In this document: positions 55,056-63,915 of the stretch, piece after piece
How the letters are laid out: each line of letters opens with the position of its first letter
Position numbering within the stretch: position 1 is the first letter of the stretch
Assembly: GCF_000739085.1 (NCBI RefSeq)
Contig: NZ_CP009110.1
Span: 1 to 64,000, forward strand
DNA from: Amycolatopsis methanolica 239
GTDB taxonomy: Bacteria; Actinomycetota; Actinomycetes; Mycobacteriales; Pseudonocardiaceae
Length of the DNA: 64,000 nt
Direction of reading: 5' to 3'
Position numbers and translations under genes: made by a program
Notes under the pieces: generated by a model
Database searches by the model: none
Told to the model about the DNA's origin: nothing
The model's input: only the letters and a program-made list of their open reading frames with translations

Positions 55056-56273
55056 TCAGCCCTGCGTGCGGAACACCAGCGAGGAGTGGCCGACCCGGAT
55101 CACGTCACCGTCCGCGAGCTGCCACGTCTGCACCGGGGTGCCGTTGACCGTGGTGCCGTTCGTGGAGCCGATGTCGGCGAGCGTCGCGCTCTGGCCGTCC
55201 CAGGTGATCTCCAGGTGGCGGCGGGAGACACCGGTGTCCGGCAGGCGGAAGTCGGCGTCCTGGCCGCGGCCGATGACGTTGCCGCCCTGCTTGAGGGTGT
55301 AGTTCCGGTTCGAGCCGTCGTCGAGCTGCAGGACGGCCTGCACCTGGCGGCCCGCGCCCGGCGCGGCGGGCGGCGGAGCGTAGCCCTGCTGCGCGTACGG
55401 GTCCGGAGCGCCCTGCGGCGGCCCGTAGCCACCGGGCGGGGTGCCGTAGCCGGGCTGCTGCCCGTAGCCCTGGTCGTAGCCACCCTGCGGCTGGCCGTAG
55501 CCCTGGTCGTAGCCGGGCTGCTGGCCGTAGCCCTGGTCGTACCCGCCCTGCGGCTGGCCGTAGCCCTGGTCGTAGCCGGGCTGCTGGCCGTAGCCCTGGT
55601 CGTAACCCGGCTGGCCACCGTAGCCGCCGCCCTGGTCGTACCCGGGCTGGCCACCGCCGTAGCCGCCCTGGTCGTACCCGGGCTGCTGGCCGTAACCCTG
55701 GTCGTAACCCGGCTGGCCATAGCCACCCTGGTCATAACCGGGCTGTCCCTGCTGTCCGTAGCCGTACTGGCCCTGCTGGCCGTACGGGTCACCCTGGTCG
55801 TATTGGCCTTGGCCGTAGCCGGGGGGCTGGCTCATTGCTGGGTCTCCTGCGTTGCTGGGTCGTGCTGACCGTCCTGCACCCGCGACGTTACGCGCGCTGA
55901 CGTCGGGGTCGACGGATGAACGGGTCTTGAATTGTCCAGTATGCAGCGCGTCGTTGCGCTCGAGCGAAACTACGACGTCACCATAGGTGTCCCAACCGTG
56001 TTCGGCGAGGTGCTCCTTGACGGCTTCCGTGAGCACCCGGGTGACGCGCAACTCATCGCCGGCCATCCGGTCGTAGTCAGTCGGCCCCAGCGACACGATG
56101 TAGTGGTTGGGGGCGAGCAGCCTGCCACCGGCCAGCTCACGAACGTTGTCCTCGCCTTCGCGTTCCAGGGCCTGCGCCACCTCTTGCGTGACGACGTTGC
56201 CGCCGAACATGCGTGCGAAGGTGTTTCCCACCAGGGATTCCAGGCGTCGATCGAAGCGTTCAACCCGACCCAC
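55056..56273 (-). CDS. fhaA: FHA-domain protein FhaA with long Gly/Tyr/Gln repeat linker
   Basis: 405 residues if GTG 56273 ([20 protein letters not shown]) is used, with AAGGAGG 11 bases upstream; in-frame GTGs at 56282 and 56342 are alternatives. The N-terminal DUF3662/FhaA domain (about 1-115) is followed by a ~180-residue linker built from [10 protein letters not shown]-type repeats, and a C-terminal FHA domain (about 315-402: [31 protein letters not shown]). FhaA recruits phosphorylated MviN-type partners to regulate peptidoglycan precursor flipping. First gene of the operon. Confidence 0.93.
   Translation of the reverse strand: MGRVERFDRRLESLVGNTFARMFGGNVVTQEVAQALEREGEDNVRELAGGRLLAPNHYIVSLGPTDYDRMAGDELRVTRVLTEAVKEHLAEHGWDTYGDVVVSLERNDALHTGQFKTRSSVDPDVSARNVAGAGRSARPSNAGDPAMSQPPGYGQGQYDQGDPYGQQGQYGYGQQGQPGYDQGGYGQPGYDQGYGQQPGYDQGGYGGGQPGYDQGGGYGGQPGYDQGYGQQPGYDQGYGQPQGGYDQGYGQQPGYDQGYGQPQGGYDQGYGQQPGYGTPPGGYGPPQGAPDPYAQQGYAPPPAAPGAGRQVQAVLQLDDGSNRNYTLKQGGNVIGRGQDADFRLPDTGVSRRHLEITWDGQSATLADIGSTNGTTVNGTPVQTWQLADGDVIRVGHSSLVFRTQG
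55430..55800 (-). repeat. Tandem coding repeat in fhaA ([10 protein letters not shown] units)
   Basis: About a dozen imperfect units of 21-36 bases encode [20 protein letters not shown] and [15 protein letters not shown] variants. Some units are near-identical at DNA level (CGTAGCCCTGGTCGTAGCC recurs several times), so copy-number change by slippage is likely. Rejected as CRISPR because it is coding and lacks unique spacers. Confidence 0.85.
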
Positions 56274-56404
56274 GGAACCCACGCCCTCCTTCGCACCATG
56301 TGCTTTCGCATCGATCCTATCGGGATCCGCGCCCTTCGACACGACCCCCGGTGAAGGGCCCCGAAACGGCCTGCTAGAGTTCTCTTCGCTGTCGCAGGCA
56401 ACTC

Positions 56405-56487
56405 GGGCGAGTGGCGGAATGGCAGACGCGCACGGTTCAGGTCCGTGTGTCCGAAAGGACGTGAGGGTTCAACTCCCTCCTCGCCCA
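56405..56487 (+). tRNA. tRNA-Leu (CAG)
   Basis: Acceptor GGGCGAG pairs with CTCGCCC (56480-56486), discriminator A at 56487. Anticodon stem CACGG/CCGTG with loop TTCAGGT (anticodon CAG), a long variable arm (TGTCC GAAA GGACGT) typical of class II tRNAs, and T-arm GAGGG TTCAACT CCCTC. CCA is not encoded. Conserved position upstream of fhaA. Confidence 0.96.
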
Positions 56488-56495
56488 CCCGATGA

Positions 56496-56528
56496 CCCGG
56501 GCTCTGGATCCCAGAGCCCGGGTTTTTT
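56496..56528 (+). terminator. Rho-independent terminator after tRNA-Leu
   Basis: CCCGGGCTCTGG pairs perfectly with CCAGAGCCCGGG around ATC, followed by TTTTTT (56523-56528). A textbook intrinsic terminator nine bases after the tRNA. Confidence 0.95.
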
Positions 56529-56644
56529 CGTTGCACGACGTATCTCACCCCGGCGCGGTGAGGAGCGTTCCCGCGAAGTGACCCTCCGTGCCGCCACGAG
56601 GATGTTTCCGTGGCATCGATGCGCGTAGAAGGGGCCACCTGAAC

Positions 56645-58394
56645 GTGGACGCGGCGGGGCGGCTGGACGAGATCTTCGCGCGGCGAACGGGGCGCCCGAT
56701 CGTGGTCGTGGTGAAGGGCCCGCCCGGATCCGGGCGCACGGACCTGGCCGTGCAGTGGGTCCACCACCGGCACGCGGCCGACTACCCCGGTGGCGGGGCC
56801 GTTCTTCGTCCGCCTCGGCGGCGGGCTCAGCGACAGCGACCGGCTGCTCACCGGCCGCGGACGCTGCTTCTCGCCACCGGCGGGTTCCACGCCGGGGACC
56901 TGCCGCACAGCCTGGACGGCCTTTCCGCGCTGTGGCGCGACTCGTGCCGGACGAGGGCGACTCCGCGGTGCTGACCACCGAGGCCCGTGAGCTGGGCGCG
57001 CTGCGGGTGCACACCGCGCCCGAGGTGGGCGACATCGAGCCGATGAACGCCGAAGCCTCCCGGGAGCTGCTCACCCGGATCGCGGGCGCCGACCTGGTCG
57101 CCGCCGAGCCCGAGGCCGTCGGTGAGCTGGTCGAGGTGTGCGGCGGGCCGGCCATCGCGCTGTGCGTGGTGGGCACGATGCTCGCCGACGCCGAACCGGA
57201 CCGGCCTGCGGCCCGGCTCGCCAGGCGGCTCGCGCGGCGCGAGCGGGTCCTGCACGAGCTGTCCCGCGATCACGAGCTGTCCGTGCGGGCCGTGCTGGAC
57301 GCCGCCTACGAGCGGATGGACGACCTGACCCCAGCGGGTGCTCGGCGCGCACCCCGGTTCCGGCGCGGTCGCCGCGGCGCTCGGGGACCGCTGGACGACG
57401 CCCGCGACGGTGTGCGCCTGATCCGCGCCCGGCTCGCCACCCGCGCCGACGAGGACCGCGTCCGCATGCTCGGGCTGGTGCGCGACCACGCGCGCACCCG
57501 GCTCGCAGGCCGGTGCTGGGCGCGTTGATCGACTACTAATGGTCGCACGCGGTGTCCGCGGCCCGAGCGGTCAGCCCGGGCCGGATCTGGAACCGGCTCC
57601 TCGGCGACCCGCGGTTGTTCACCGACCGCGCGACCGCCCTGAGCTGGCTGGAGGAGGAGCACCCGAACCTGTACGCGACGGTCGGCGAGGCGCATCGCGC
57701 CCCGCTGCTGACTTCCGTGCTCCGGACCCAGCTGGGGTTCGCCCACCGCCAGCGCGGCGGGCACGAGACCGGCGCGGACGTGCTGCGTGCCGCCCTGGAC
57801 GCCACTCGGGAGGCCGGATCGCCCGAGGCGGAGGCCACGGCGCTGGAAGGGCTCGGCCTGGTGCTCCTCGACGAGCGCGATCCACGAGCGGCCGCCGTCC
57901 TGCGGGAGAACCTGGCCCTGGCCTCGGGCATCGCCGACGAGCGCGGCCTGGCGCTGGCCCGGATGCACCTGGCCAAGGTGCTGGAGCCGGACGAGGCGCT
58001 GCCGCTGCTCGACCTCGCGCACGCCTACTTCACGGCGCGGGAGGAGGCGGGCAACGTCCTCAAGACCGATCTCTGGCGCGGCCGGAAGCTGACCGCGGCG
58101 GGTCGTCCGGCCGAAGCCAGGGAGCTGCTCGACCGCGTGGCGAGCGCCACCGGGCACCACCGCGAGCGTGGTGAGGCGCGGCTTGCGCTCGCCGACGTCG
58201 CACTGGCCTCGGGTGCTGATCCCGCTCCTGACCTGCGCGAAGTCGAGCGGATCTTCAGCCGGTTCGGCTTCCCGCGTGAGGCGGCGACGGCCGCGGCTCT
58301 CCGAGCTGACCTGAGCACCGTGACCCGCGCCTGGTGCGTGCGTCCACCCACCCGCACGCGGAGCGACCCCGGGACGGCGACGGCCAGGTGGTAG
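56645..58394 (+). pseudogene. Decayed NB-ARC/TPR signalling protein
   Basis: From GTG 56645: VDAAGRLDEIFARRTGRPIV, then a P-loop VKGPPGSGRTDLAVQW in which Lys is replaced by Arg. The frame breaks near 56795 (FFVRLGGGLSDSDRLL in a second frame), near 56945 (ARELGALRVHTAPEVGDIEP and VCGGPAIALCVVGTMLAD in a third), and again near 57340; the region 57552-58320 is open and TPR-like (LAFAHRQRGGHETGADVL-type repeats, ALEGLGLVLLDERDPRAAAV). A TAA ends one frame at 57539. It is the wreck of an AfsR/NB-ARC-type regulator or defence NTPase; the missing N-terminal effector leaves the role open. Confidence 0.8.
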
Positions 58395-59831
58395 AGCGCC
58401 GACGCGAAGGCCTCCGCGGGAGCGGTGAGGTCGTCGAGCCGGATGAGGCCGCCGTCGTCCGTCCCCACGAGCCAGCCGTTGTCCCCGCGCGCGAGAGCCA
58501 GCGCGCAGCCGGGCAGGGACCGCAACTGCGCCGAGATCCACGCCTCCGCGTCCGGTGGCCGGTGGTGCACCACGATGTCGGCGAAGTCGAGCAGCCGCGC
58601 GCTGGCCTCGCGCACGTCCACGACGAGGTGGGTCCCGCCCGGCGCGTGCCGGGGTTCGTGCAGGGAGTCCGCGGGGAACCGCGTCACGACCGCCTCACCG
58701 CCGCGGAACTCGACCCGGGCCAGGTGGGCCCGTGGTTCCGGGGACCTCGATCTCCGGCACCGGGAGCACCCGCGGGTCCGCGGGAACGGGCTCCAGGCCG
58801 AGGTGGCGGTAGATCGTCTCGGACAGCACCGTGCCTGCCGAGCCCGGCGGTGAGGTGGTGCACGAGGTGATCGCGGCCGTGCTGAGGGGGTCGTGCCCGG
58901 CGATGACCTCCTCGATCTGGCGGACTGGATCTTCGGCCAGCCGCGGCGCCACGGCGAGCAGGCGCGCGATCGGCGAATCCGGCGCGACCGCATCGGCGGG
59001 TGCCGAGACGAGGATCACAGGCGTGCCCAGCGCCGCCGAGTAGAAGCTGACCGATCCGTGGTCGCCGAGGGGCGAGGTCGGCGGCGACCAGCGCCTGGCA
59101 CCAGAACCGCTCGTCGGGCAGGACGAGGACCCCGGCGCGGTGGCACTCGTCGAGCCACATCCGCGCCTGCCACGGCGAGTGGTGCGCGGAGATGTTGGGG
59201 TGCGGCGCCACCGCGATCCGGTAGGAGTCCATGTCCAGGCTGGTGGCGAGCCGGTGCGCGAGCCGCAGGTCGTTGCCGAGCAGGGACTGCCCGTCCCAGG
59301 TCGTCGAGACCACGATCAGCTTCGCGCCGGTGTCGACGCCGAGGGCCTGCCGGTACGCCTCGCGCAGCGGCAGGCTCGCCAGCATCCGGTCGAAACACGG
59401 GTCGCCCGCGACGACAGCACGATCACGGACGGCACCACGCGGCCTTCGTGCGTCAGCCAGTCCGCGGACAGGCCGAACACCCCAGCGCGGCCCTCCGAGT
59501 CGAGGTACTTGTTGTAGCCCGTGCCGTGCGGCACGGGCTACAACGGCGCCTTGACCTCGTGCAGGTCGCCTCCGTAGCTCGCGGCGATCGCGAGGTCGGC
59601 GGGGCGGTCGAGGGCCTCGGCCCAGGGCAGGACGTCGATGCCCGCCCTGGCCAGGTATTCGTGGGTGCCGTTGGTGAAGGCGGTCGACCCGGGGCAGGTG
59701 AAGATCGTCTGCACCCGTGGATCGGTGGCGAACAGCGGCAGGATGTCGAACAGGCGCGTCGCCGCCGTGGTGTTGTGCACGATCGCCAGCACCGTGCGTT
59801 CGGTGCGCACCGTGCTCCAGTCGACCGACAC
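58300..59831 (-). pseudogene. Decayed gene of unrecognised enzyme-like family
   Basis: GTG 59831 begins VSVDWSTVRTERTVLAIVHN and continues as an alpha/beta protein (TRLFDILPLFATDPRVQTIF, GIDVLPWAEALDRPADLAIA) to a stop at 59538. The sequence resumes across at least three frame changes: PHGTGYNKYLDSEGRAGVFG, then FDRMLASLPLREAYRQALGV, LIVVSTTWDGQSLLGNDLRL, RIAVAPHPNISAHHSPWQAR, then SVSFYSAALGTPVILVSAPA. The two-lobed pattern and APHP motif recall CDP-glycerol/glycosyltransferase-B folds, but I cannot name the family. It converges on the NB-ARC wreck. Confidence 0.7.
59512..59543. repeat. 14-bp perfect inverted repeat at the lesion of the decayed gene
   Basis: TTGTAGCCCGTGCC and GGCACGGGCTACAA flank GTGC. 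One arm encodes the native-looking GTGYNK; the other creates the stop at 59538. The structure looks like an inverted duplication made by template switching. Confidence 0.75.
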
Positions 59832-59842
59832 GACGGCTGATC

Positions 59843-60033
59843 TTAGAAGCTGATGTTCCCCTGGATGTCCCGCGCCTGGACGACGTTGCCGTGGACCGTG
59901 CCGGAGATCTGGTTGTTCGCGCCGTCGCCGCGCTGGCTCCACGCCTCGCATACGGGTCGTCGGCGAACCGCCGTTTGATCAGCTCGTACAGGCCCTGCAC
60001 GGCCTTCGTCGCAGCGGCGGTGGCGATGCTCAC
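59843..60033 (-). pseudogene. Small frameshifted gene ending in a TVHGNVVQARDIQG motif
   Basis: ATG 60033 begins MSIATAAATKAVQGLYELIK (a helical start), the frame slips near 59945, and the C-terminus NNQISGTVHGNVVQARDIQG plus NISF ends at TAA 59843. C-termini of this type (GTVHGNVVQAxDIxG) are common in short actinobacterial proteins encoded beside NB-ARC, NACHT or trypsin-like genes. About 60 residues when repaired. It lies 12 bases upstream of the decayed gene at 59831. Confidence 0.65.
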
Positions 60034-60063
60034 CAGGATGGGTCCGGCATGGACCCACGGTAG

Positions 60064-60963
60064 TCACGGCGTCCAGTCCGCGTTGGCGCCGCAGAGCAGG
60101 ACGCACGGCGCTTCACCGGGCACCGCGCCGGCCAGCCACGCGGCGAACGGCACCGCGGCCGCCGGTTCGACGGCCAGCCGGAACTCGTCCCACAGCCGGT
60201 CCCGCGCCGCCAGGATCTCCGCCTCGCCGACGACCAGCGACCGCACGCCCGGCCCGGACAGCACCTCGAACGGGACCTCCCCGACGCGGGTCGCGCCCAG
60301 CGCCGACGCGGCGACCGAGTCCACCTCCGCCTCCACCGGGTGCCCAGCCGCGAGCGCCTGGTGCAGGCAGGAGCACCGCTCCGGCTCGACCGCGACCGTC
60401 AGCCGCCCGCCGGAGCCGAGTGCCACCCCGGCCGCGAGGCCGCCACCGCCGACGGCCACCGCGATCGCGTCCACCTCGGGCGCGTCGGCGACGATCTCCG
60501 CCGCCACTGTGCCCTGGCCGGCGACCACCACCGGGTCGTTGTAGGCCTCGACGTACCGCGTGCCCGGCGCCTGTGCGTCTTCGCGGGCGGCCGCCGCCGC
60601 GTCGGAGTACCGCGTGCCCGCCCGCACCAGCCGGGCGCCGGCCGCCTCGATCCGGCGCGCCTTGCTAGCCGGCACACCGTCCGGTACGAACACGGTCGCG
60701 GGCAGGCCGAGGATCGCCGCGGCCGTCGCGACGCCGATGCCGTGGTTGCCGCCGGACGCCGTGACGACCTGCTCCGGCCGCTCCCCGGCGAGCAGGGCGT
60801 TCAGCGCGCCGCGCAGCTTGAACGAGCCGGTGCGCTGCAGGTGCTCGAGCTTCAGCACGAGCGGGCGGCCGTCGACCTCGGCACGCAGCACCGGGGTGTG
60901 GCGGACGTACGGGCGGATGCGCTCCGCGGCGGCGGTGACGTCGGGGACGACCGTGCTTGTCAT
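60064..60963 (-). CDS. Threonine/serine dehydratase-like PLP enzyme
   Basis: 299 residues from ATG 60963 (MTSTVVPDVTAAAERIRPYV). Fold type II PLP enzyme: schiff-base Lys in LQRTGSFKLRGALNALL (about 42-58), ASGGNHGIGVATAA (about 68-81) and the phosphate-binding GGGGLAAGVALGSGG (about 172-186). Deaminates Thr/Ser or racemises Ser. No regulatory domain. Divergent from a LysR gene 73 bases away that probably once regulated it. Confidence 0.9.
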   Translation of the reverse strand: MTSTVVPDVTAAAERIRPYVRHTPVLRAEVDGRPLVLKLEHLQRTGSFKLRGALNALLAGERPEQVVTASGGNHGIGVATAAAILGLPATVFVPDGVPASKARRIEAAGARLVRAGTRYSDAAAAAREDAQAPGTRYVEAYNDPVVVAGQGTVAAEIVADAPEVDAIAVAVGGGGLAAGVALGSGGRLTVAVEPERCSCLHQALAAGHPVEAEVDSVAASALGATRVGEVPFEVLSGPGVRSLVVGEAEILAARDRLWDEFRLAVEPAAAVPFAAWLAGAVPGEAPCVLLCGANADWTP

Positions 60964-61036
60964 GAGTCCACTGTGCGCAGCACGGCCGTAAGCCGCCAGC
61001 GCTTTCCCGTTGCCCGGCATTAGCGATACTTACGGC

Positions 61037-61919
61037 ATGCTCGTCGCCGAACGGCTGCGCGTCCTGGTCGAGGTCGCCCACGCCGGGTCCATCGCCACCG
61101 CGGCGCGGAACATGGGCTTCACCGCCTCCGCGCTGTCCCAGCAGCTGGCCCGGCTCGAACGCGAGGCGGGCTGCACGCTGCTGGAGCGCCGCGCGACCGG
61201 CACGGTCCTCACCGAGGCCGGACGGCTGCTGGTCCGGCACGGCGAGGCGATCGCCGGGGAGCTGCGGGAGGCGGAGCAAACGCTTGCGGCCCTGCGCGAC
61301 CAGCCGCCCGCCGCGTTGACGGTGGGCACCTTCGCGACCGCGGGGCAGGTGCTGTTGCCGCAGGTGGTGGGGGGAGTTCCGGCGCGCGTACCCGGCGACC
61401 CGGCTGCGGCTGGTGGACCTGGAGCCGCCGGACGGCTACGACCTGGTCGTCTCGGGCGAGCTCGACCTGTTGATCACCCACCGCTACCCGGGGCGGCAGC
61501 TGCCGCCGTCACGCGGGCTGACGCGGGTGCCCCTGCTCGCCGACCGGCTGCGGCTGGTGCTGCCCGCCCGCCACCCGGCGGCACGCAAGCCCGAGGTGAA
61601 GCTGGTCGACCTCGCCGACGACGACTGGATCTCGGCCGACCGCCCGTGCCTGGACCTGCTGGCCGCCAAGGACGGGGTGGAGCCGCGGATCGCCTACGAG
61701 ACCCGGGACTACGCGGCGATCCTGGCGCTGGTCCGGGCCGGGCTGGGCGCGGCGCTGGTGCCGGCGAGCGTGGTGCGTGGCGCCGACGGGATCGTGGTGC
61801 GCGACCTGGCCGGGAGCGCGCTGGACCGCGAGGTGTACGCGGTGCACCGGCCCCGGCCGGCCGCACACGTCGAGGCCGTGGCCGGCCTGCTGGCGCGGGT
61901 GGCGTCCCGGCTCAGCTGA
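61037..61919 (+). pseudogene. LysR-family regulator with one frameshift
   Basis: ATG 61037 (MLVAERLRVLVEVAHAGSIA) gives a clear winged helix (GFTASALSQQLARLEREAGC) and linker up to about 61370. The effector domain continues in another frame (RLRLVDLEPPDGYDLVVSGE to LLARVASRLS, stop 61917-61919). An extra G in the G6 run at about 61368 (GTGGTGGGGGGAGTTCC) accounts for the shift, restoring VVGGEFRRAYPATRLRL. A single homopolymer change could be a sequencing error or phase variation. Converges on the FKBP gene with an 8-base overlap. Confidence 0.85.
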
Positions 61920-62286
61920 CGTCGACCAGGTCCACCACGAAGACGAGCGTCTCGCCCGGCTTGATGACGTTGCCCGCGCCGCGGTCGCCGTAGGCCAGGT
62001 GCGGCGGGATGACCAGACGTCGGCGCCCGCCGACCTTCATGCCCTGCACGCCCTGGTCCCAGCCCGGGATGACGTGCCCGGCGCCGAGCGGGAAGCGCAG
62101 CGGCTCGCCCCGGTTCCAGGACGCGTCGAACTCCGCGCCGGTCGAGTGCGAGACGCCGACGTAGTGCACGGACACGACGTTGCCCGCTGCGGCTTGGGGG
62201 CCGTCGCCGACGGTGAGGTCGGTGACCTCCAGCTCGGCCGGGGGCGGCCCGGTCGGCTTGTCGACCTCGGGGCGTTCGAGTGCCAT
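61912..62286 (-). CDS. FKBP-type peptidyl-prolyl isomerase
   Basis: 124 residues from ATG 62286, AGGGAGGAA upstream. Single FKBP domain: VSVHYVGVSHSTGAEFDASW (about 43-62), LRFPLGAGHVIPGWDQGVQG (about 68-87), MKVGGRRRLVIPPHLAYGDR and a TLVFVVDLVDV end. No signal peptide, so cytoplasmic. Confidence 0.94.
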   Translation of the reverse strand: MALERPEVDKPTGPPPAELEVTDLTVGDGPQAAAGNVVSVHYVGVSHSTGAEFDASWNRGEPLRFPLGAGHVIPGWDQGVQGMKVGGRRRLVIPPHLAYGDRGAGNVIKPGETLVFVVDLVDVS

Positions 62287-62371
62287 GCGTGTTCCTCCCT
62301 GTGTTTGCGGTCGCTGCACGGTACCCAGCGGCTCCGGGGGTCGCACGCCCAGTTCGGGGTCGGCTGTTGTA

Positions 62372-63421
62372 ATGAGCAGCGTGAACCTCGACGACCTCAC
62401 CCCGCGCAGCCGCGCGGTGGCCGCCGGACGGCCGGACGAACCCGGGGAGCCGCTGAACACCCCGCTGGTGCCGGCGAGCACCTACCTGGCTGGCGCGGGC
62501 TTCCGGTACGCGCGGGAGGACGGCACGCCGACCTGGGCCGCGCTCGAAGAAGCCGTGGGCGCGCTCGAAGGCGGGCACGCGACGGCGTTCGCCTCCGGCA
62601 TCGCCACCGCGGCCGCGGTGCTGGACCTGCTGGACGTCGGCGCCGAGGTCGCAGTGCCGGTCTACAGCTACGCGGGCACCCGCGGGCTGCTCGACCACGC
62701 CGCGGACAAGGGGCGGCTGAAGGTGCGCCGCATCGAGCCGTCCGACCGGGAGGGCTGGCTGGCCGCCGCCCGTGAGGCCGACGTGGTGTGGGTCGAGTCG
62801 CCGACCAACCCGACCCTGGACCTGATCGACATCGCCGAGCTGACGGGCCACCGCGCGCGGGTCGTCGTGGACAACACGTTCGCCACGCCGCTCGGCCAGC
62901 AGCCGCTGTCGCTGGGCGCGGACATCGTCGTGCACAGCGCGACCAAGCTGATCGGCGGGCACAGCGACCTGCTGCTCGGGCTGACGATCGCGGCGGACGA
63001 GGGCGTGGCCGCGGAGCTGCGCGACGCCCGCACCCGCAACGGCGCAACGCCAGGCGCGCTGGAGGCGTGGCTCGCGTTGCGCGGGCTGCGGACGCTGCCG
63101 GTCCGGCTGGCCGAGCAGTCCCGCACCGCGGCGCTGCTGGCGGAGCGGCTCGGTGAGCACCCGGCGGTGACGAAGGTGCGTTACCCCGGCCAGGGCACGA
63201 TGATCGCCTTCGACCTGGCCGACGCGGACGCCGCCGACCGCCTGTGCGCGTCGCTACGGCTGATCCGGCACGCCACCAGCCTCGGCGGGGTGGAGAGCAT
63301 CGTCGAGCGCCGCGCGATGTGGCCTGGCGACGCACACGTGCCTGCCGGTTTGGTGCGGTTCAGCGTCGGCCTGGAGGACCCGGAGGACCTCTGGCGGGAC
63401 CTGGCTCAGGCGCTGACCTGA
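62372..63421 (+). CDS. Cystathionine gamma-lyase/synthase-family PLP enzyme
   Basis: 349 residues from ATG 62372 (MSSVNLDDLTPRSRAVAAGR). Cys/Met-metabolism PLP domain: FASGIATAAAVLDLLDVGAE, YAGTRGLL, VWVESPTNPTLDLIDI (about 135-150), VVDNTFATPLGQQPL, and the PLP Lys in VHSATKLIGGHSDLLLG (about 186-202). Shorter than the usual ~380 because a loop after KVRYPG is missing; GGVESIVERRAMW remains. Either beta/gamma elimination or synthesis of transsulfuration intermediates is possible. Confidence 0.9.
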   Translation: MSSVNLDDLTPRSRAVAAGRPDEPGEPLNTPLVPASTYLAGAGFRYAREDGTPTWAALEEAVGALEGGHATAFASGIATAAAVLDLLDVGAEVAVPVYSYAGTRGLLDHAADKGRLKVRRIEPSDREGWLAAAREADVVWVESPTNPTLDLIDIAELTGHRARVVVDNTFATPLGQQPLSLGADIVVHSATKLIGGHSDLLLGLTIAADEGVAAELRDARTRNGATPGALEAWLALRGLRTLPVRLAEQSRTAALLAERLGEHPAVTKVRYPGQGTMIAFDLADADAADRLCASLRLIRHATSLGGVESIVERRAMWPGDAHVPAGLVRFSVGLEDPEDLWRDLAQALT

Positions 63422-63828
63422 GCCCGCCGCGTCAGCTGGTCCGGGTCCAGGTGCCAGGCGTGCACGACGCGCGGGTGGATCCGGATCAGCTCGTCGCTGA
63501 AGAAGCCGCGCCCGAACGACGGCGGCTCGACGCCGGTGAGAAGTTCGGCCGTGCCGCGGACCTCGACGCCCCGTCCCCAGCCGGGTTTGACGGCGCCCGG
63601 CTCGTCCGGGGTGATGTCGTCGACGACGAACGACACCTCGGGGTTGCGTTCGAGGTTGCGCCACTTCTGGCTCTTGCTGAGGTCGGGGCCGCCGATGTCG
63701 ATCGTGCCGTCGTCGTTGAGCCGGAAGCCCAGCGGCCGGACCTGCGGGCGCCCGTTGGCGTCGACGGTGCCCATGCGGCCGAGCCGCTGGCCGGCCAGGT
63801 ACGCGCGCTCGCGTTCGGTGAAGATCAT
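63406..63828 (-). CDS. PPOX-class, F420- or FMN-dependent split-barrel protein
   Basis: 140 residues from ATG 63828 (MIFTERERAYLAGQRLGRMG). Pyridoxamine-oxidase-like barrel: VDANGRPQVRPLGFRLNDDG, SKSQKWRNLERNPEVSFVVD, VEVRGTAELLTG. The substrate is unknown. The promoter upstream (63836-63866) would start transcription at or next to the ATG, so the mRNA is probably leaderless; the in-frame GTG at 63837 then falls in the -10 box. Overlaps the end of the PLP enzyme gene by 16 bases. Confidence 0.88.
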   Translation of the reverse strand: MIFTERERAYLAGQRLGRMGTVDANGRPQVRPLGFRLNDDGTIDIGGPDLSKSQKWRNLERNPEVSFVVDDITPDEPGAVKPGWGRGVEVRGTAELLTGVEPPSFGRGFFSDELIRIHPRVVHAWHLDPDQLTRRAQVSA

Positions 63829-63835
63829 GGCATTC

Positions 63836-63866
63836 ACGCTAGAACCTCCAGATAACTGGAGGTCAA
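63836..63866 (-). promoter_or_regulatory. MerR/SoxR-type promoter with 19-bp spacer
   Basis: On the minus strand: TTGACC (63861-63866), a 19-base spacer and TAGCGT (63836-63841). The spacer is centred on the palindrome ACCTCCAG-TTAT-CTGGAGGT, which matches the SoxR box CCTCAAGTTAACTTGAGG at 15 of 18 positions. The over-long spacer with an internal dyad is the hallmark of promoters activated by MerR-family regulators. No merR gene is visible in the window. Confidence 0.75.
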
Positions 63867-63915
63867 GGAAATGCGGGTGCCCGCCCGGCGCGAGCCCGTT
63901 AGGGTCGCGCCTGAC

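Noticed and set aside
55430-55800. CRISPR-like regular repetition
   Set aside because: The repeats are in frame, coding, and without unique spacers; they belong to the FhaA linker. No CRISPR array or cas gene is present in the window.
63837-63856. GGAGG at 63845-63849 (complement) as Shine-Dalgarno for a GTG start at 63837
   Set aside because: The GGAGG belongs to the MerR-type palindrome inside the promoter spacer and would lie upstream of the transcription start, so it cannot be in the mRNA if that promoter is used.
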